Assembly: GCF_050908235.1 (NCBI RefSeq)
Contig: NZ_CP194340.1
DNA from: Pseudoramibacter alactolyticus
GTDB taxonomy: Bacteria > Bacillota > Clostridia > Eubacteriales > Eubacteriaceae
Length of the DNA: 64,000 nt
Strand: one strand, 5' to 3'
This document shows, one piece after another, positions 1 through 8,134 of the stretch (position 1 is the stretch's first letter; each line of letters opens with the position of its first letter). Both the position numbers and the translations under genes were made by a program. Below the pieces are notes generated by a model that did no database searches, was not told where the DNA came from, and saw only the letters and a program-made list of their open reading frames with translations.

Positions 1-49
1 GCTACGAGCACTGACACATGACGCATTGTAATGAGAAAAGGAGAAACAA

Positions 50-1609
50 ATGGCTCAATATATCTGCGGCATTGACGCCGGCACCACTGGTACAAAGATC
101 ATGATTTTTACGGTTGACGGCATTCCGGTCAGCCATGCTTATAAAGAATATTCGTGTAAATATCCCCATCCCGGCTGGGTGGAACAAGACCCCTGGGAAC
201 TATGGCACGCCATCTGCGAAATCACACCGAAGGCTATTGCTAAAGCGGACATCGATCCGAAGGAAATCGGCTCTATCGCCATTTCCAGCCAGCGCGGCAC
301 GTTTTTCGCCATCGACAAAGACTGGAACCCCATCGAAGATTCCATCGTCTGGAGCGACAGCCGCGCCATCAAAGAAATCAAATGGATCGGCGATACTCTC
401 GGCGCGGAACACTACCACGAAATTTCCGGCGCGGCCATGACTTCACTCTGGGCCTACGCGAAATACAAATGGGTGCACGACAACAAACCCGCCCTCTACG
501 ACAAGGCGTGGAAATTCGTCAACGGTCAGGAATGGCTGTTACACCAGCTCGGCTCCGAAGAACTTTTCACCGACCCGTCATCCCTGGCCCTCAACGGCAT
601 GATGGACGTCAAAACCCTCGACTGGTCGGACGAACTGCTCGACGCGATCGGTGTCAGCCGCGACAAATTGCCGCCAATCAAGGAACCAGCACGCCAGGTT
701 GGCGTCGTTTCCGAAATCGCTTCTGAATTGACTTGTTTTGCCCAAGGCACGCCCATCTGCGTGGGTGGCGGCGACCAGCAGTGTGCGGCTGTCGGCGCGG
801 GCGTCATTAAAGAAGGGCTCGCAGAAATCTCCATCGGCACTGCTGCCGTCATGGTCGCGGCAGTCGACAACATTTACCCGGACCCGCAGCAGGAAGTGCT
901 CTTCTCCGGCCACGCTAACCCGGGCAAGTGGGACATGGAAGGTCTCGCCTATTCCTCCGGTGCCTCCCTGAAATGGTGGCGCGATACCTACGGCGACACC
1001 GAAGCAGCCGTCGCCAGAGCCACAGGCACGGATGTCTACACGATCATCTCCGATAAAGAAGCGGCCAGAGCGCCAGTGGGCTGCAACGGCTTCATGTTTC
1101 TGCCGTTCCTCGCAACGCAGGTTTCGCCGTACTACTGCGACACGGCAACCGGCGGCTCCATCGGGCTCACCAACGGCCACGACCGACCAATGATGGCGCG
1201 TGCTGTCCTCGAAGGTGTTGCCTTTGAACTGCGCATGATTGTCGATGCGATGCAGCACGTTTTGGGGCGTCCCTTCGACACCATTCTCCTCTCCGGCGGC
1301 GGTTCGAAGTCCCCGACCTGGCGTCAGATCCAGGCGGACATGTACGGCTGTCCGGTGGAAGTGCTGGAAACCGCGGACTGCGGCCTCGTCGGCGCAGCAG
1401 CTCTCGGCGCGACGGGCGTGGGCATTTACAAGAATCTCAAAGAAGCCTGCAACCAGATGGTCCATCCGAAGAATCTCATCGAACCAAACATGGCCAACTA
1501 CAAACTTTACACGGATATGTTCGAAATTTTCAGAGACACGTTCCTCACGCTGCGTGACGTAAAGATCTACGATCGCTTGAACGCGCTATCTATCAAATAC
1601 TGGGGTTAA
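50..1609 (+). CDS. FGGY-family carbohydrate kinase (xylulokinase-like)
   Basis: A 519-residue cytoplasmic sugar kinase. It should transfer the ATP gamma-phosphate to a ketose or polyol. The N-terminal phosphate-binding loop reads GIDAGTTGTK (about residues 7-16). The catalytic aspartate is probably D242 in VGGGDQQ. The second ATPase-fold motif LLSGGGSKSPTW and the closing GAAALGA turn are both present. Length is normal for xylulokinase and glycerol kinase relatives. An AAAGGAG site lies just upstream of the ATG. The gene is followed 30 nt later by an SDR dehydrogenase, so the pair probably oxidises a polyol and phosphorylates the resulting ketose. The substrate cannot be read from the sequence. 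Anything upstream lies outside the window. Confidence 0.88.
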   Translation: MAQYICGIDAGTTGTKIMIFTVDGIPVSHAYKEYSCKYPHPGWVEQDPWELWHAICEITPKAIAKADIDPKEIGSIAISSQRGTFFAIDKDWNPIEDSIVWSDSRAIKEIKWIGDTLGAEHYHEISGAAMTSLWAYAKYKWVHDNKPALYDKAWKFVNGQEWLLHQLGSEELFTDPSSLALNGMMDVKTLDWSDELLDAIGVSRDKLPPIKEPARQVGVVSEIASELTCFAQGTPICVGGGDQQCAAVGAGVIKEGLAEISIGTAAVMVAAVDNIYPDPQQEVLFSGHANPGKWDMEGLAYSSGASLKWWRDTYGDTEAAVARATGTDVYTIISDKEAARAPVGCNGFMFLPFLATQVSPYYCDTATGGSIGLTNGHDRPMMARAVLEGVAFELRMIVDAMQHVLGRPFDTILLSGGGSKSPTWRQIQADMYGCPVEVLETADCGLVGAAALGATGVGIYKNLKEACNQMVHPKNLIEPNMANYKLYTDMFEIFRDTFLTLRDVKIYDRLNALSIKYWG

Positions 1610-1639
1610 TGATTTTACTGAGGGGAAAAGGTAATAATT

Positions 1640-2407
1640 ATGTTTGAAGTTTCGCTCAAAGGAAAAGTCGGTTTGATTACCGGCGCAAGCCAGGGCATTG
1701 GCCGCGCCTGCGCGTATAAACTCGGGGAAGCGGATATCGACGGCCTCGTCATTGTCGATCTGGCCAAAGGAGAAGCCGGTAAAGAAACGCAGAAAACGCT
1801 GGAAGACATGAACGTCGATGTCAAATACGTCATCGGCGATGCGTCGTCAGAAGACGTCATCAAAGGCGCCATCGATCTCGCGGTGAAATCCTGGGGGCAC
1901 CTAGACGTCATCGTCAACGTCGCGGGGATTTCCTACATGACGAATCTCGAAACCACGAGCTTCGATCAGTGGAACAAGGTCATGGCCGTCAATCTGCGCT
2001 CGGTGTTCTTGACCATGAAATACGGCAGTGAGCAAATGAAAAAGCAAAAATCCGGCTCTATCGTCTCGATGTCATCCATTTCCGGCGTCACCGGAGGCAG
2101 CACAGGCCCGGAATACGGCGCATCCAAGGCCGGCATCATCGCCCTAACCAAATTCGCGGCCAAACAGCTCGGGCCCTACAACATCCGCGTCAATGCAGTG
2201 GCCCCGGGGACGATCGGGACGGACATGATCAAGCGCAACTATTCCAAACTGACGAACGAACAGCGTCAGAAAAAGCTCGACGCGATTTACATGAAGCGTC
2301 TCGGGAATCCGGCGGAAGTCGGTAAAGCGGTGCTATTCCTCGCCTCCGATATGGGCAGCTACGTCAGCGGCGACACGCTCATGGTCACCGGCGCGCGAAT
2401 GAGCTGA
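1640..2407 (+). CDS. SDR-family NAD(P)-dependent oxidoreductase
   Basis: A 255-residue classical short-chain dehydrogenase/reductase. The cofactor loop TGASQGIG lies near residues 14-21, the structural NVAG motif near residue 90, the catalytic serine in the SMSSISG stretch, and the YGASK active-site pair near residue 155. An aspartate (VDLAK) at the end of beta-2 favours NAD over NADP. It follows the FGGY kinase by 30 nt in the same direction, behind a GAGGGGAAAAGG ribosome site. The likely role is to oxidise a polyol, or reduce its ketose, ahead of phosphorylation. The substrate is unknown. Confidence 0.88.
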   Translation: MFEVSLKGKVGLITGASQGIGRACAYKLGEADIDGLVIVDLAKGEAGKETQKTLEDMNVDVKYVIGDASSEDVIKGAIDLAVKSWGHLDVIVNVAGISYMTNLETTSFDQWNKVMAVNLRSVFLTMKYGSEQMKKQKSGSIVSMSSISGVTGGSTGPEYGASKAGIIALTKFAAKQLGPYNIRVNAVAPGTIGTDMIKRNYSKLTNEQRQKKLDAIYMKRLGNPAEVGKAVLFLASDMGSYVSGDTLMVTGARMS

Positions 2408-2408
2408 C

Positions 2409-2988
2409 ATGATGACCACACTTTACCTCGTTCGCCATGGTGAAACCTACGAAAACAAGAACCATATTTTCCAAGGGGTGATGGACTCGCGCCTCACCCC
2501 CTTTGGGGTTGAAACAGGCGGATGCCTTGGGCGAATTTTTCGCAGACATTCATTTGGACGCTGCTTCCACCAGCCCCCTGAGCCGGGCGCGGCGCACCAT
2601 GACCGGTGTGCTCGCCCATCATCCGGACATCACGCCCGTCGTACGGGAAAAACTCCATGAAATTAAGGGCAGAAAGATAACGGATCTATCGTTTGACGAA
2701 TACAATGAGCGCTTCGACAACATCCTGATGACCTTTCAAACCCGGCCGTCTGCCTTTACAGCAACAGAAAGCAAAAGCATTCCGGAAGTGTACCGCCGGT
2801 TCACCATTGAGACTTGCGCGATCACTGAGGAAAACATCTGCAAAGATTTCATCGTCGTCTCCCACGGCACCGCAGTTCAGAGTTGGCTGTTCTACGCTAA
2901 AGACATTGATGAAGGTCATATCCGATTTGATTTTTTGCCAATAGGAAATCGTTACAGATTACACTGGGAAACTGCCAAAATAATATAA
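2409..2988 (+). pseudogene. Histidine phosphatase (phosphoglycerate mutase-like), frameshifted
   Basis: The first frame gives the family signature LVRHGET followed by NHIFQGVMDSRLTPFG. The frame is then lost, and the protein resumes one base over as GLKQADALGEFF, ending with VVSHGTAVQSW, the second histidine motif. Removing one C from the five-C run at 2497-2501 would restore LTPLGLKQADAL, the usual family sequence, so an inserted C is the simplest explanation. A full-length product would be about 192 residues. It begins 1 nt after the SDR stop, so it belongs to that operon. It resembles the phosphatase half of the gene at 8135. It may be a true pseudogene or a sequencing indel. Confidence 0.75.
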
Positions 2989-3001
2989 CCACCAAACCTA
3001 T

Positions 3002-3027
3002 CCACGCATCAAATGTGTGGTTTTTTT
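3002..3027 (+). terminator. Rho-independent terminator after the phosphatase gene
   Basis: CCACGCA and TGTGTGG form a 7-bp stem with one G-U pair and a short loop, followed by seven T residues. It closes the kinase-SDR-phosphatase operon. Confidence 0.7.
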
Positions 3028-3227
3028 CGCACAATTAAAGTAACCTCCCCTGAAAAGGGAGGGAAAACCACATAATGGCGTACTACCTGTCAAGAGGCAA
3101 TGAATTTTGCTGTCAAATGTAGATACAACTGGCAGTATTCTTTTGCCGTTACATGGTGCTATTCATGATACTCTACTGGTGTGTCAGCAGATTTAGGTTC
3201 CATTGAATTCGCCATATGTTTTGTAAT

Positions 3228-3253
3228 GGCAGTGTAAAATATTTTACACTGCC
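3228..3253. repeat. Perfect 26-bp palindrome upstream of the TIM-like gene
   Basis: GGCAGTGTAAAAT is followed with no spacer by its exact reverse complement. It lies in the 328-nt gap at 2989-3316, just upstream of a probable promoter, and ends 63 nt before the TIM-like start codon. It could be an operator for a dimeric regulator or the abutted ends of a lost insertion element. The rest of the gap holds a terminator and no convincing ORF. Confidence 0.75.
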
Positions 3254-3256
3254 TAA

Positions 3257-3285
3257 TTTTAAGCCTTAAGCGCTAAAGTTATAAT
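3257..3285 (+). promoter_or_regulatory. Probable promoter of the TIM-like gene
   Basis: A TATAAT -10 box at 3280-3285 has a poor -35 candidate (TTTTAA) 17 nt upstream. With the start of transcription near 3292, the palindrome at 3228-3253 would sit at about -64 to -39, a position typical of activator sites. This placement is inferred from the sequence only. Confidence 0.45.
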
Positions 3286-3316
3286 GAATTTATATTTGTA
3301 GAAGGGATGGATCAAA

Positions 3317-4084
3317 ATGAAAAATTTTATTATTGGATCTGGTTGGAAAATGGAGTTATCCTATCAAAAAAGCATAGAAGTTGCCAAACAACTTGATAAA
3401 AATTTAGCAAATTTTCATGACTTTCCTGTTGTCATCTTCCCATCATTTACTGTCCTTTCAGCTATTAAGCAGACGATTTCTCCCCACTCGGCACTTAAAA
3501 TCGGTGGTCAAGATCTTTCTTGGAAAGAATATGGTCCCTATACCGGGGAGATATCAGCCGCTATGCTGTTAGATGTTGGCTGTGAATATGTCGAAATTAA
3601 CCATCAAGAAAGGCGGAAATATTTGCATGAAGATAATCAAATGGCTAATTTAAAATTAAAAGCAGCCCTCCGAAATGGCCTGAAACCATTCCTATGTATA
3701 GGTGAAGAAGAAAAAGGGAATCAAAATCAAACAGAAAATTTTATTAGTTCACAGCTAAAAGAGCTTTTAAATACTATTCCAAAATTCGAAGCAACAAACA
3801 TTATATTTGCCTATGAGCCAAAATGGGCAATCGGGCAATATGGTTTGATTGAATTAAAACATATTCAAAATATACATGCATTAATTCGCAATTGTCTTTC
3901 ATTTTTATATGATGATGCCTTTGCTCAGGACATAAAAATTGTTTATGGCGGCGGAATCACCATGGAAAGATATAAGGATATTTCCAAATTGCCGGACGTG
4001 AATGGACTCTTCACAACACGATGTGGCATTAATCCAAAAACTTATACTGAACTAATTTTACAATCTGCCCAAATAATAAATTGA
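3317..4084 (+). CDS. Triosephosphate isomerase-family protein (catabolic paralogue)
   Basis: A 255-residue TIM-barrel isomerase. The N-terminal lysine motif is GSGWKM rather than the usual NWKM, so the asparagine is replaced. The catalytic histidine region reads INHQERR instead of GHSERR. The catalytic glutamate is kept in AYEPKWAIG and the phosphate-binding loop in YGGG. These departures fit paralogues such as the isomerases that act on tetrulose phosphates in polyol clusters, rather than the glycolytic enzyme. The gene is much richer in A+T than its neighbours and uses many AAA and ATT codons, suggesting horizontal gain. It stands alone between the kinase operon and dhaMKL. Confidence 0.8.
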   Translation: MKNFIIGSGWKMELSYQKSIEVAKQLDKNLANFHDFPVVIFPSFTVLSAIKQTISPHSALKIGGQDLSWKEYGPYTGEISAAMLLDVGCEYVEINHQERRKYLHEDNQMANLKLKAALRNGLKPFLCIGEEEKGNQNQTENFISSQLKELLNTIPKFEATNIIFAYEPKWAIGQYGLIELKHIQNIHALIRNCLSFLYDDAFAQDIKIVYGGGITMERYKDISKLPDVNGLFTTRCGINPKTYTELILQSAQIIN

Positions 4085-4221
4085 GTCCGAAGATAGGGAT
4101 GCACGAACAAAAAAAGTATTCAATTCTTTCAAAATATTACAAGGATTTTCACCAAAAATTCTGGTATGATATACAAAGAAATTCATACATTACAAAACAA
4201 ATAATTTTATAAGGAGCGTCT

Positions 4222-4623
4222 ATGGCAAAAACAGGAATGATCATTGTGTCCCATAGCGAAGAGATTGCGCGCGGCGTTGTAAAACTTGCCGGTGAAATGG
4301 CCAACGATCAGGTAATCATCAAAGCAGCCGGCGGCACCGGCGACGGGCGGCTTGGCACCAACGCCCTGCTCGTTCAAGAAACCATCGAATCTTTGGCGGC
4401 CTGCAAGAGCATTCTCATCTACTGCGATCTCGGCAGCTCGGTGATCAGCAGCGACACCGCCATCGACATGCTGGATGACGATGACTTGCAGGATAAATGT
4501 CGCATTGTCGACTGTCCGCTGATTGAAGGAGCATTTTACGGTGCGGTGCAGGCGTCCATCACTGACGATCCCGATGCCATTATCGCTGAAGCCGAAAAAG
4601 CCCGCGAACTGCACAAGGACTGA
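4222..4623 (+). CDS. dhaM: PTS-dependent dihydroxyacetone kinase, phosphotransferase subunit DhaM
   Basis: A 133-residue EIIA-mannose-like domain that takes phosphate from HPr and rephosphorylates ADP bound to DhaL. The phosphorylated histidine is H11 in IIVSHSEEIA. AAGGTGDGRLGTN and the downstream LYCDLGSS-like strand match the family. Unlike the long E. coli DhaM it has no fused HPr or EI domains, which is the normal short Firmicute form. It leads the dhaM-dhaK-dhaL set, behind AAGGAG. Its order ahead of dhaK and the shared direction imply one operon. Confidence 0.92.
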   Translation: MAKTGMIIVSHSEEIARGVVKLAGEMANDQVIIKAAGGTGDGRLGTNALLVQETIESLAACKSILIYCDLGSSVISSDTAIDMLDDDDLQDKCRIVDCPLIEGAFYGAVQASITDDPDAIIAEAEKARELHKD

Positions 4624-4695
4624 TCACCAAGGTTTTCTTTGTTTGAATCGGATCTGTTCCGTTCATGTATTAATTATTTTGGGAGGTAATTTACT

Positions 4696-5709
4696 ATGGT
4701 TATGAAACGTCTCATCAACGATCCCTATGACGTCGTTGAAGAAATGCTGGAAGGCTATTGTGCCGCACATGCATCTTACGTCAAAATGGACGACACCGAA
4801 GAAGCTCAGGGCCGCGTCGTTCTGGCGAAGGACGCCGGCACGAAAGACAAAGTCGGCGTGGTCATCGGCGGCGGTTCCGGCCACGAACCGCTGTTCCTCG
4901 GCTATGTGGGCGACGGTTTTGCCGACGGCGCCGTCATCGGCAACATCAACACGTCTCCCTCGCCGGACCCGTGCTACGCTGCTGCCCGCGCTGTGGATAA
5001 TGGCAAAGGCGTCATTTTCCTCTATGGGAACTATGCCGGCGACGTGATGAACTTTGACATGGGCGCAGAACAAGCAGATGAAGACGACGATATTCGCGTG
5101 GAAACCGTACTCGTCACCGATGACGTGGTCTCCTCCGACAACATCGCCGACCGCCGCGGCATCGCCGGAGACTTTTTCGTCTTTAAAGCGGCGGCCGCCG
5201 CCGCCGCCATGGGCAAGGATCTTGATGACGTTGTTGCCGCCGCATCCAAATGTAACGACGTGACCCGCTCTATGGGCGTAGCCATGTCCTCCGCGACTTT
5301 GCCTTCCAAGGGAGGCCCGATCTTTGAAATGGAAGACGGCGACATGGAAATCGGCATGGGCATCCACGGGGAACCGGGGATCCGCCGCGGTAAAATCGAA
5401 CCGGCCGACGCCGTCATCGACGAAATCATGAAACCCATTCTCGAAGATCTGCCCTATCAGGATGGCGACGAAGTTTATGTTCTTGTCAACAGCCTGGGCG
5501 CAACCCCGCTGCTCGACCTGCACATCTGCTTCCGCCGTGTGGCCCAGATCCTCGAAGAAAAAGGCATCAAGCTTTACAAAGGGCTGGTCGGTCCCTTCGC
5601 CGCCTCCATGGATATGGCCGGCATGTCCGTCACGCTGGTCAAACTGGATGACGAATTAAAAGAACTGCTCGACTATCCCTGCGACGCCCCGTATTTCACC
5701 CAAGTTTAA
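4696..5709 (+). CDS. dhaK: Dihydroxyacetone kinase, substrate-binding subunit DhaK
   Basis: A 337-residue subunit that holds dihydroxyacetone covalently while DhaL-ADP phosphorylates it to DHAP. GGGSGHEP (H63) supplies the acid/base histidine. MGIHGEPG (H224) supplies the histidine that forms the hemiaminal with substrate. A GGGAGG ribosome site supports the ATG at 4696, with a second ATG two codons later. Together with gldA this gives glycerol to DHA to DHAP with PEP as phosphate source. Confidence 0.95.
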   Translation: MVMKRLINDPYDVVEEMLEGYCAAHASYVKMDDTEEAQGRVVLAKDAGTKDKVGVVIGGGSGHEPLFLGYVGDGFADGAVIGNINTSPSPDPCYAAARAVDNGKGVIFLYGNYAGDVMNFDMGAEQADEDDDIRVETVLVTDDVVSSDNIADRRGIAGDFFVFKAAAAAAAMGKDLDDVVAAASKCNDVTRSMGVAMSSATLPSKGGPIFEMEDGDMEIGMGIHGEPGIRRGKIEPADAVIDEIMKPILEDLPYQDGDEVYVLVNSLGATPLLDLHICFRRVAQILEEKGIKLYKGLVGPFAASMDMAGMSVTLVKLDDELKELLDYPCDAPYFTQV

Positions 5710-5723
5710 CCTTTCGGCAAATC

Positions 5724-5754
5724 ACCGGGATCGGCGACCTTCGGTCCCGGTTTC
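5724..5754 (+). terminator. Hairpin between dhaK and dhaL
   Basis: ACCGGGA and TCCCGGT form a 7-bp stem around a 14-nt loop, followed by a TTTCTTT run. The weak U-tract suggests partial termination or mRNA stabilisation that sets the DhaK to DhaL ratio, not a full stop. Confidence 0.5.
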
Positions 5755-5791
5755 TTTGTATTCTTAAAATTTACATTCAAAGGAGATCCAT

Positions 5792-6442
5792 ATGGCTGAA
5801 GCACTCAGCAAACAATATTTTATCAACGTCATCAAAGATCTGATTCCCTGGTCAGAAGCACGCAAGGAATATTTTACCGATCTGGATTCCGCCATCGGCG
5901 ACGGCGACCACGGCATGAATTTATCCATCGGCTTCCGGGAAGTCGGTGCTCATGTGGACGAATGGTCTGCCGAAAGCGTTGCGTCTTTCTACAAAAAGGT
6001 CGGCAAGGCCCTGCTCGACAAGGTCGGCGGCTCGGCCGGCCCGCTCTATGGCAGTTTTTTCATGAAGTTCGGCGTGCCCATTAAGCAAAAGGGATCTGAC
6101 GAAGGGGCCAGCTTTGACGAATTTGTTGAGATGATGGACAAAGCTGTCGCCATTATTCAAAAGCGCGGCAAATCGACCATTGGCGAAAAAACGATGAACG
6201 ATACCCTGATGCCGGCTTTCGACGCGCTAAAGGCGGCTCATGATGCCGGCGACGACATTAAAACGGCCATGGGCAAGGCCGTTGAAGCCGGAAAGGCCGG
6301 TCTCGAATCCACCCGCGACATGATTGCCACCAAGGGCCGTGCCATGCGTCTGGGTGAACGCGCTATCGGCCATCTTGATCCCGGCGCTGCCTCAACCGCG
6401 GAAATGCTCGAAATTTTCTACAAAAACATGCCCGACGCTTAG
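5792..6442 (+). CDS. dhaL: Dihydroxyacetone kinase, ADP-binding subunit DhaL
   Basis: A 216-residue all-helical subunit that keeps a nucleotide bound and is recharged by DhaM. The Mg-binding aspartates sit in DLDSAIGDGDHG (about residues 30-41). GGSAGPLYGSFF is the phosphate loop, and the later GRAMRLGERAIGHLDPGA is the nucleotide lid. Length is normal. AAAGGAG precedes the ATG. It is the last gene of the dha set and is followed by a terminator. Confidence 0.94.
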   Translation: MAEALSKQYFINVIKDLIPWSEARKEYFTDLDSAIGDGDHGMNLSIGFREVGAHVDEWSAESVASFYKKVGKALLDKVGGSAGPLYGSFFMKFGVPIKQKGSDEGASFDEFVEMMDKAVAIIQKRGKSTIGEKTMNDTLMPAFDALKAAHDAGDDIKTAMGKAVEAGKAGLESTRDMIATKGRAMRLGERAIGHLDPGAASTAEMLEIFYKNMPDA

Positions 6443-6464
6443 ATCGATCTCAAAAATACGGCGA

Positions 6465-6500
6465 AACCCCGAACGCCATTTCAAGTGTTCAGGGTTTTTT
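6465..6500 (+). terminator. Terminator of the dha operon
   Basis: AACCCCGAACGC pairs with GTGTTCAGGGTT (one mismatch, one G-U) across an 8-nt loop and runs into six T residues. Confidence 0.75.
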
Positions 6501-6761
6501 AATGCGCAGACATTTCCATCCGCGTGAATTTTATTTTTTAACAAAAACCGCGCTTCAGGGCGGATTGTCAGAATGACAATCACCAGGACCCAACCGGGCG
6601 ATGGCCGTTATTTCCTCATCCATCACGCCCTATTCCTCTGCATCTTTTGGAAATGGCCGACAGACAATGTTGTGATGCTCGTCATTGCCGGTTCACTTCT
6701 TTCGCCGATGGATATGCTTTCCTTCTGCCGCACAATGATTCCGCAGATTTTATCCGCGCAT
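6501..6761. other. Gap between convergent dha and gldA units
   Basis: No convincing gene. An open frame on the plus strand here starts without a usable ribosome site, runs into the 3' end of gldA on the other strand and has no recognisable motif, so it is treated as chance. Confidence 0.5.
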
Positions 6762-6801
6762 AAAAAACACATCGGCTTCCCGCGACGAAGGCGATGTGTT
6801 T
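6762..6801 (-). terminator. Terminator of gldA
   Basis: AAACACATCG and CGATGTGTTT form a perfect 10-bp stem. On the minus strand the stem is followed by a T-run (6762-6767), just past the gldA stop. Confidence 0.8.
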
Positions 6802-6814
6802 CTTTGACAATCTA

Positions 6815-7933
6815 TTATTGGTCCAAACGGGTGCGCATGCTGCGTCCCAAGCGATCAGCCTGCAAAATCGCTTCTATCAGTACTTCCGGTGCCGTGGCTT
6901 TGGGCACCGCAGCAATGTGCTTTGTGGTAAACGCCTTTTGAGCCACCCGCATCAAACGCGCTTTGTCATCCGATGATAAACCGATATCGGCAAGGGTCAC
7001 CGGCAGACCCACCGCCAGGTTAAAATCCATCACCTGATGGATGGTTTTGCGCGGCCAGTCTTCAAGCACGAGCTCGCACAGCGTGCCAAAGGCCACAATT
7101 TCCCCGTGACTGGCATCCTGACATTCCGACAGCGCGGAAAAACCGGAATTCAGCGCGTGCGCCGCCGCACAGCCCGCCGATTCCACGCCGATGCCCGACA
7201 ATAACGTGTTCACCTCGATAATGTCCTCGACATCCTGGGTCAGACGATGAGCCACCACATCCTGATAGGCCTTGACACCCTTGGCCATTAACGTGGTGTA
7301 GCATAATTCCGACAGCGCCATGGCCGCCAATGTGGTTTGATAGCCATCCCCCACGCGGTTTTTCACATCGTGATCAACGTGTGCCTTCGCTTCAAAATAA
7401 GTTGAAAGCGCATCCCCCATGCCGTAAGCGAAAAACCGGGCCGGCGCATCCACAATCACCTGGGAATCCACCACAATCACGTCTGGGTTGCGCTTGTAGT
7501 AGATCGAGCCGGCGTGCTCCCCGGCCGCCGTATACGTCGCCGAAAGCGCCGAGGTCGGCGCGTCGGTGGAAACGATGGTCGGAACCATCACAATGGGCAG
7601 CGTCAATTGAATGCCCACGTATTTGGCCGCATCAAGCGCTTTGCCGCCGCCGATGCCAACCACAGCTTCGGCGCCGGCTGCCTCAGCTGCCACTGTCAGG
7701 CGCTTGAGCTCTTCCATATCGGTCTGCCCGCCAAACTTTTCGCAAATCAGCGCGCGATCCGCTTTCTCAAATTCAGGAACCAAGGTCCTGCGAACCCGAT
7801 CCACAAAAGACGGTGTCGTCACGGCATAAACCGTCTTACCGTAATCCGCCGTATACGCTTCCAAATGCTGCATTTCGCCCGGCCCCTGAAAATATTTTCC
7901 CGGACTCTCAAAGGCGCGCGTTTTCGTTGTCAT
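6815..7933 (-). CDS. gldA: Glycerol dehydrogenase
   Basis: A 372-residue metal-dependent alcohol dehydrogenase that oxidises glycerol to dihydroxyacetone with NAD. GIGGGKALD (about 93-101) is the NAD diphosphate loop. The zinc ligands are D174 (GMGDA), H259 (AAAHALNSGF) and H276 (SHGE). The length and the TDAPTSALSA stretch match GldA rather than the iron alcohol dehydrogenases. GAGGGAGG precedes the ATG. It is convergent with dhaMKL, which phosphorylates its product. Confidence 0.94.
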   Translation of the reverse strand: MTTKTRAFESPGKYFQGPGEMQHLEAYTADYGKTVYAVTTPSFVDRVRRTLVPEFEKADRALICEKFGGQTDMEELKRLTVAAEAAGAEAVVGIGGGKALDAAKYVGIQLTLPIVMVPTIVSTDAPTSALSATYTAAGEHAGSIYYKRNPDVIVVDSQVIVDAPARFFAYGMGDALSTYFEAKAHVDHDVKNRVGDGYQTTLAAMALSELCYTTLMAKGVKAYQDVVAHRLTQDVEDIIEVNTLLSGIGVESAGCAAAHALNSGFSALSECQDASHGEIVAFGTLCELVLEDWPRKTIHQVMDFNLAVGLPVTLADIGLSSDDKARLMRVAQKAFTTKHIAAVPKATAPEVLIEAILQADRLGRSMRTRLDQ

Positions 7934-7964
7934 AAAAAACCTCCCTCATTTTTTATTAGTATAT

Positions 7965-7978
7965 CATCAATTTTGATG
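7965..7978. repeat. Small dyad in the gldA promoter region
   Basis: CATCAA-TT-TTGATG lies just upstream of a TATACT -10 box (minus strand) for gldA, in the region between the -10 and the presumed -35. A possible repressor site; short enough to be chance. Confidence 0.35.
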
Positions 7979-8033
7979 CGGCTAAACATCTGTCATGCAA
8001 TCTTATTTTTATTTCATTCACAATCACTGTTTT

Positions 8034-8062
8034 TTGCGCAGGATTTGTTTGCGTGCTATAAT
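8034..8062 (+). promoter_or_regulatory. Promoter of the phosphatase-ArsC fusion gene
   Basis: TTGCGC (8034-8039), a 17-nt spacer and TATAAT (8057-8062). The -10 is consensus and the -35 is weak. Confidence 0.5.
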
Positions 8063-8134
8063 GCATGCGCGCCTTCTCCAAGGCAAAAGAAGTTTTTTGT
8101 TTTCGCTTTTGATATCAATCACTGAGGAGTTTTT

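Noticed and set aside
578..1465. Long minus-strand open frame inside the first FGGY kinase
   Set aside because: It is an antisense frame created by the GC-rich codon bias of an evident kinase gene.
5192..5214. GCC-rich repeat in dhaK that could be a tandem repeat
   Set aside because: It encodes an alanine run (AAAAAA) within the normal DhaK fold and is not an expanded element.
6573..6941. Plus-strand open frame between dhaL and gldA
   Set aside because: It runs into the antisense of gldA, has no ribosome site or motif, and crosses the gldA terminator.
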